Below, piece by piece: positions 61,164-64,000 of a stretch of DNA of 64,000 nt; position 1 is the stretch's first letter, and each line of letters begins with the position of its first letter. The DNA lies in contig NZ_JAHXDN010000002.1 of the NCBI RefSeq assembly GCF_019375555.1, forward strand, positions 682,001 to 746,000, given 5' to 3'. This DNA is from Roseobacter insulae. GTDB lineage: Bacteria; Pseudomonadota; Alphaproteobacteria; Rhodobacterales; Rhodobacteraceae. The notes under the pieces are model-generated. The model made no database searches. It was not told the DNA's origin and saw only the letters and a program-made list of their open reading frames with translations. Made by a program: the position numbers and the translations under genes.

Positions 61164-61993
61164 CGGCTGCCGAGGCCATGGTTGCTGCGATGGCGCGGCT
61201 GCGGGCGGCAGGTGTGCCGGACCCGGCCCGCGATGCGCGGGTGCTGCTGGCGCATGCCGCCAAGGTCGATGCCGCCCGCGTGACGTTGATCGCGCCCGAA
61301 GACATCGCGCCGGAAATTGCGGAAAGATACGACAACCTGATTGCCCTGCGTGCGGTGCGTGTCCCGGTGTCACAGCTGATTGGCGCGCGGGAGTTTTACG
61401 GGCGTTCCTTCGACATCAGCCGCGATGTTCTGGACCCGCGTCCGGAAACCGAAGCCTTGATCGAAGTGGCCCTGTCGGAGCCGTTCGAGCGGGTGCTTGA
61501 TCTGGGGACCGGGTCGGGCTGCATCCTGGTGACGTTACTGGCGGAACGTCGGGATGCGCAGGGTGTCGGTATCGATATCAGCGAAGCCGCCTGTCTGCAT
61601 GCAAGCGCTAACGCGGCGCGTCACGTGGTGGCGGACCGGGCGAAGGTGGTTTTGTCCGACTGGTTTGAGGCGGTCGAGGGCCGGTTTGATCTGATCGTGT
61701 CGAACCCGCCGTATCTGGGGGCTGCGGAAATGTACGAGGTGCAGCCCGAACTGCGTGATCATGAACCACGTGTGGCGCTGACCGATGAGGGGGATGGATT
61801 GTCCGCCTACCGGGTGATCGCCGCCGAAGCGCAGGGCTACCTGAATGCGCAGGGTCGCGTTCTGGTTGAAGTCGGCTGGAAACAGGGGCAGGACGTCAAG
61901 GAGATATTCCTTGCGCAGGGTTGGGGCGAGGTCGCGATTCTTCCTGATCTGGGAGGACACGACAGGGTTGTATCCGCCTCAAAACCAGGCTGA
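61160..61993 (+). CDS. prmC: Release-factor glutamine methyltransferase
   Basis: A 277-residue SAM-dependent enzyme that methylates the GGQ glutamine of release factors. [18 protein letters not shown] is the SAM site and NPPY (182-185) the catalytic loop. [15 protein letters not shown] is typical. It starts with GTG overlapping the prfA stop, so enzyme and substrate are made together. Confidence 0.94.
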   Translation: MTAAEAMVAAMARLRAAGVPDPARDARVLLAHAAKVDAARVTLIAPEDIAPEIAERYDNLIALRAVRVPVSQLIGAREFYGRSFDISRDVLDPRPETEALIEVALSEPFERVLDLGTGSGCILVTLLAERRDAQGVGIDISEAACLHASANAARHVVADRAKVVLSDWFEAVEGRFDLIVSNPPYLGAAEMYEVQPELRDHEPRVALTDEGDGLSAYRVIAAEAQGYLNAQGRVLVEVGWKQGQDVKEIFLAQGWGEVAILPDLGGHDRVVSASKPG

Positions 61994-62049
61994 CGCAGAC
62001 TGAATTCACACGAAAAATCAGCAAAACTGCGTAAAATCCGGTATTACCT

Positions 62050-62078
62050 CTTGCAGCAGGCCGCGTGCCATGCTTATT
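62050..62078 (+). promoter_or_regulatory. Weak candidate promoter for the DUF4167 gene
   Basis: CTTGCA and CTTATT are 17 bases apart in the 222-base gap after prmC. A small palindrome ATTACG-G-CGTAAT lies about 90 bases further on. Both are suggestive only. Confidence 0.25.
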
Positions 62079-62215
62079 CAGTCTTGTTGCAGCGGTGGAT
62101 ACCCCGAAGGGTGGTCCCGCGCGGCGTTAAGCCCAACATATCGACACCCCGGAATGATTACGGCGTAATACGCATCCGGTTTTACGATCCACAGCACGAA
62201 GGCTGAGCGAACCTC

Positions 62216-62767
62216 ATGAAATCATCGAGATCCCGGTCCCGCTCGAAGAGCAACCGCAACCGATCCCAAGGCAATCAAGGCGGCAACGTTGTTAACCGCG
62301 TGTTCGACAGTTCGGGCCCGGAAGGTAAAGTGCGCGGCACGCCGCAACAGATTATCGAGAAATACAATCAGCTTGCCCGCGATGCGCAGCTGAGCAACGA
62401 CCGCGTCGCCGCGGAGAACTTCCAGCAACATGCGGAGCATTACACCCGCCTGCTGAGCGAGGCGCAGCGTGAGATCGAAGCGCGGCGCGAAGAGCAGGAG
62501 CGGCAGAACCGCGAGCGTCAGGCGGAGCGGGATCGCGAGCGGGCAGAGCGACAGGAACGCGAAGCGACTCAGGCCGCCGAACAGCCACCGCAGTCCGACA
62601 TGCCGGTGCAGGAAGGTGACAGCAATCTGGTTGAAACGCCGGAAAGCCAGCCGAAACCGAAACGCGCGCCGCGCCGCAAACCGCGGCCCAAACCGGACAC
62701 CCCGGGCGACGCGCCCTCGGGCGAGGCCTCGCCGGGCGGCGGGGACGCTCCGAAAGCGGCAGAGTAA
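62216..62767 (+). CDS. DUF4167 protein
   Basis: A 183-residue, highly charged protein. The N-terminal 85 residues are the DUF4167 domain (RVFDSSGPEGKVRGTPQQIIEKYNQLARDAQLSNDRVAAENFQQHAEHYTRLL). A Glu/Arg-rich helical stretch (about 85-120, possible coiled coil) and a basic Pro/Lys tail follow. The family is alphaproteobacterial and uncharacterised. Location directly after prfA-prmC is common in this group. Confidence 0.88.
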   Translation: MKSSRSRSRSKSNRNRSQGNQGGNVVNRVFDSSGPEGKVRGTPQQIIEKYNQLARDAQLSNDRVAAENFQQHAEHYTRLLSEAQREIEARREEQERQNRERQAERDRERAERQEREATQAAEQPPQSDMPVQEGDSNLVETPESQPKPKRAPRRKPRPKPDTPGDAPSGEASPGGGDAPKAAE

Positions 62768-62781
62768 ACAGTCTTTTCAAG

Positions 62782-62805
62782 AACCCCGCACCCGGCGGGG
62801 TTTTT
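62782..62805 (+). terminator. Rho-independent terminator between DUF4167 and rsmA
   Basis: AACCCCGC/GCGGGGTT (62782-62789/62795-62802) is an eight-base stem followed on the plus strand by a T run at 62801-62805. The rsmA stop overlaps its end, so the stem may also slow transcription from the other side. Confidence 0.8.
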
Positions 62806-63647
62806 CATGTCTGCGCGATTCTGCGGGCGAGGGCGCAGAAACCTTCGAGCGGTACTTGTTCTGCCCGGTCGGTTGGTTTCAACCCCGCGGCCAGCAACCT
62901 GTCTTCGATATCCGGCGCGATGCCCTTCAAGGCGGCCCGCAGCATCTTGCGCCTTTGGTTGAAGGCTGCTGCGACCACGCGGCTCAGAACGGCAGCGTCC
63001 GCGGGGTACCGCGGTTCAGGCAGTGCCGCCAGATGCACCACGCTGCTTGATACTTTGGGCGGGGGGGTGAAGGCTTCGGGCGGCAACTGCAGTACGATCC
63101 GGGCATCTGCGCGCCATTGCGCAAGGATGGCCAGACGCCCGTATGCTTTGCTGCCCGGCTGCGCCACGATACGCTCGGCCACCTCGCGTTGGAACATCAG
63201 CGTCAGGCTTTGCCAGAACGGCGGCCAGTGCTGAGGGGTCAGCCAGCGCACCAGCAATTCGGTGCCGACATTATAGGGCAGGTTGGCCGCCACCCGGATC
63301 GGCGGGGTGAGATGGGCAAGGGGGTCGATCCTGAGGGCGTCGCCTTCCAGAACGGTCACCTTCCCCGGGTAGGCGGCCGCGATTTCGGCCAGCGCCGGCA
63401 GGCACCGCGCGTCCTTTTCAATGGCCAATACATGACGGGCGCCTTCGGACAGCAGCCCGCGCGTGAGGCCACCCGGCCCCGGGCCGATTTCAAGGACATC
63501 GCAGCTGGTCAGATCACCGGCCTGCCGCGCAATCTTGGCCGTGAGGTTCAGGTCCAGCAGAAAGTTCTGTCCCATCGATTTCCGGGCCTGCAGATCGTGG
63601 GTCCGGATGACCTCGCGCAGCGGCGGCAATGTGTCGATAGTGGCCAC
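62805..63647 (-). CDS. rsmA: 16S rRNA dimethyladenosine transferase
   Basis: A 280-residue enzyme (KsgA) that dimethylates two adjacent adenosines near the 16S rRNA 3' end. [18 protein letters not shown], the SAM motif [17 protein letters not shown], and the catalytic [11 protein letters not shown] are all intact. The C-terminal helical domain includes [14 protein letters not shown]. It lies three bases after pdxA, in the usual pdxA-rsmA order. Confidence 0.95.
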   Translation of the reverse strand: MATIDTLPPLREVIRTHDLQARKSMGQNFLLDLNLTAKIARQAGDLTSCDVLEIGPGPGGLTRGLLSEGARHVLAIEKDARCLPALAEIAAAYPGKVTVLEGDALRIDPLAHLTPPIRVAANLPYNVGTELLVRWLTPQHWPPFWQSLTLMFQREVAERIVAQPGSKAYGRLAILAQWRADARIVLQLPPEAFTPPPKVSSSVVHLAALPEPRYPADAAVLSRVVAAAFNQRRKMLRAALKGIAPDIEDRLLAAGLKPTDRAEQVPLEGFCALARRIAQT

Positions 63648-63650
63648 CGG

Positions 63651-64000
63651 CTATCTCCGCTCACTCATGCGCGCGGCCAGTTTGAGGGCCTCGATCATAC
63701 TGGTGGCGTTTGCCATCCCCTTGCCCGCAATGTCGAACGCGGTGCCGTGATCCGGCGAGGTGCGCACGAAAGGCAGGCCAAGGGTCACATTCACGCCCTT
63801 GTCGAAATCCAGCGTCTTGATCGGGATCAGCGCCTGATCGTGGTACATGGCAATGGCCGCGTCATAGCGTTTTCGCGCGGCGGCATGAAACATCGTGTCG
63901 GCGGGCAGGGGGCCCAGAAGGGCCAGTCCTTCATCCCGCATCCGGTCGATCAGCGCAGTGATCCAATCCAGCTCTTCGCGGCCCATGGCCCCGCCTTCGC
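63651..64000 (-). CDS. pdxA: 4-hydroxythreonine-4-phosphate dehydrogenase, C-terminal fragment
   Basis: The C-terminal 115 or so residues of PdxA, a vitamin B6 synthesis enzyme; the rest lies beyond the window. [50 protein letters not shown] includes the metal-binding His of MYHDQ and the substrate-binding SPDHGTA. The end is immediately before rsmA. Confidence 0.92.
   Translation of the reverse strand, partial: EGGAMGREELDWITALIDRMRDEGLALLGPLPADTMFHAAARKRYDAAIAMYHDQALIPIKTLDFDKGVNVTLGLPFVRTSPDHGTAFDIAGKGMANATSMIEALKLAARMSERR

Overview
The window reads as chromosomal DNA of an alphaproteobacterium of the Rhodobacteraceae (Roseobacter group). Three things point there: high G+C with alphaproteobacterial codon use, marker proteins (class II ribonucleotide reductase, a Mur-type Fur protein without the C-terminal zinc cysteines, DUF4167, a duplicated-domain dCTP deaminase), and gene orders familiar in that family (rpmF-plsX-fabH-ihfA-merR; argS-SPOR-nagZ-scpA-scpB). 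I see no prophage, transposase, rRNA operon or CRISPR array. This is mostly housekeeping chromosome with a few accessory patches.

Layout. 0-5.6 kb: the nrdJ 3' end, a possible structured RNA, a divergent ECF sigma/EF-hand pair, an MttB-family methyltransferase, an outer-membrane barrel and an aminotransferase. 5.65-10.4 kb: an operon of cysS, cimA, a methyltransferase and a squalene/phytoene-synthase-like protein, preceded by a 12-codon reading frame rich in Cys and Ile codons. 10.5-16.8 kb: MFS transporter, CobK-like reductase, alkA, two hydrolases, a membrane AraC regulator and an HNH protein. 16.8-20.8 kb is the most accessory part. It holds an injection-system-cargo-like protein with a small partner, xthA, an AT-rich region with CtrA- and DnaA-type sites, and a 93-residue protein with four FTTSM repeats followed by an unrecognised helical partner.

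20.8-34 kb: erpA, dgt, argS-SPOR-nagZ-scpAB, dcd, tRNA-Pro(GGG), then merR-ihfA-fabH-plsX-rpmF-DUF177 on the minus strand. 34-47 kb: bamE, olsB-like, an ABC-F ATPase, an SDR, tyrS, anmK, eno, exporters and a UspA protein behind a perfect FNR box. 47-64 kb: NYN protein, Mur/Fur, DEAD-box helicase, selO behind a phased repeat array, nucleoside hydrolase, mazG, an M20 hydrolase with two tandem ureohydrolases, prfA-prmC, DUF4167, rsmA and the 3' part of pdxA.

Five signals deserve most attention. (1) The Cys/Ile leader peptide sits in front of an operon that encodes both Cys-tRNA synthetase and the first enzyme of the citramalate route to isoleucine. (2) The FTTSM-repeat protein and its partner lie behind a canonical CtrA site. 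(3) The DUF4157-type N-terminus lies on an otherwise unknown protein with its own small partner gene. (4) A 20-22 bp phased CTTTGCAAAG array precedes selO. (5) Four stems and an intrinsic terminator follow nrdJ.
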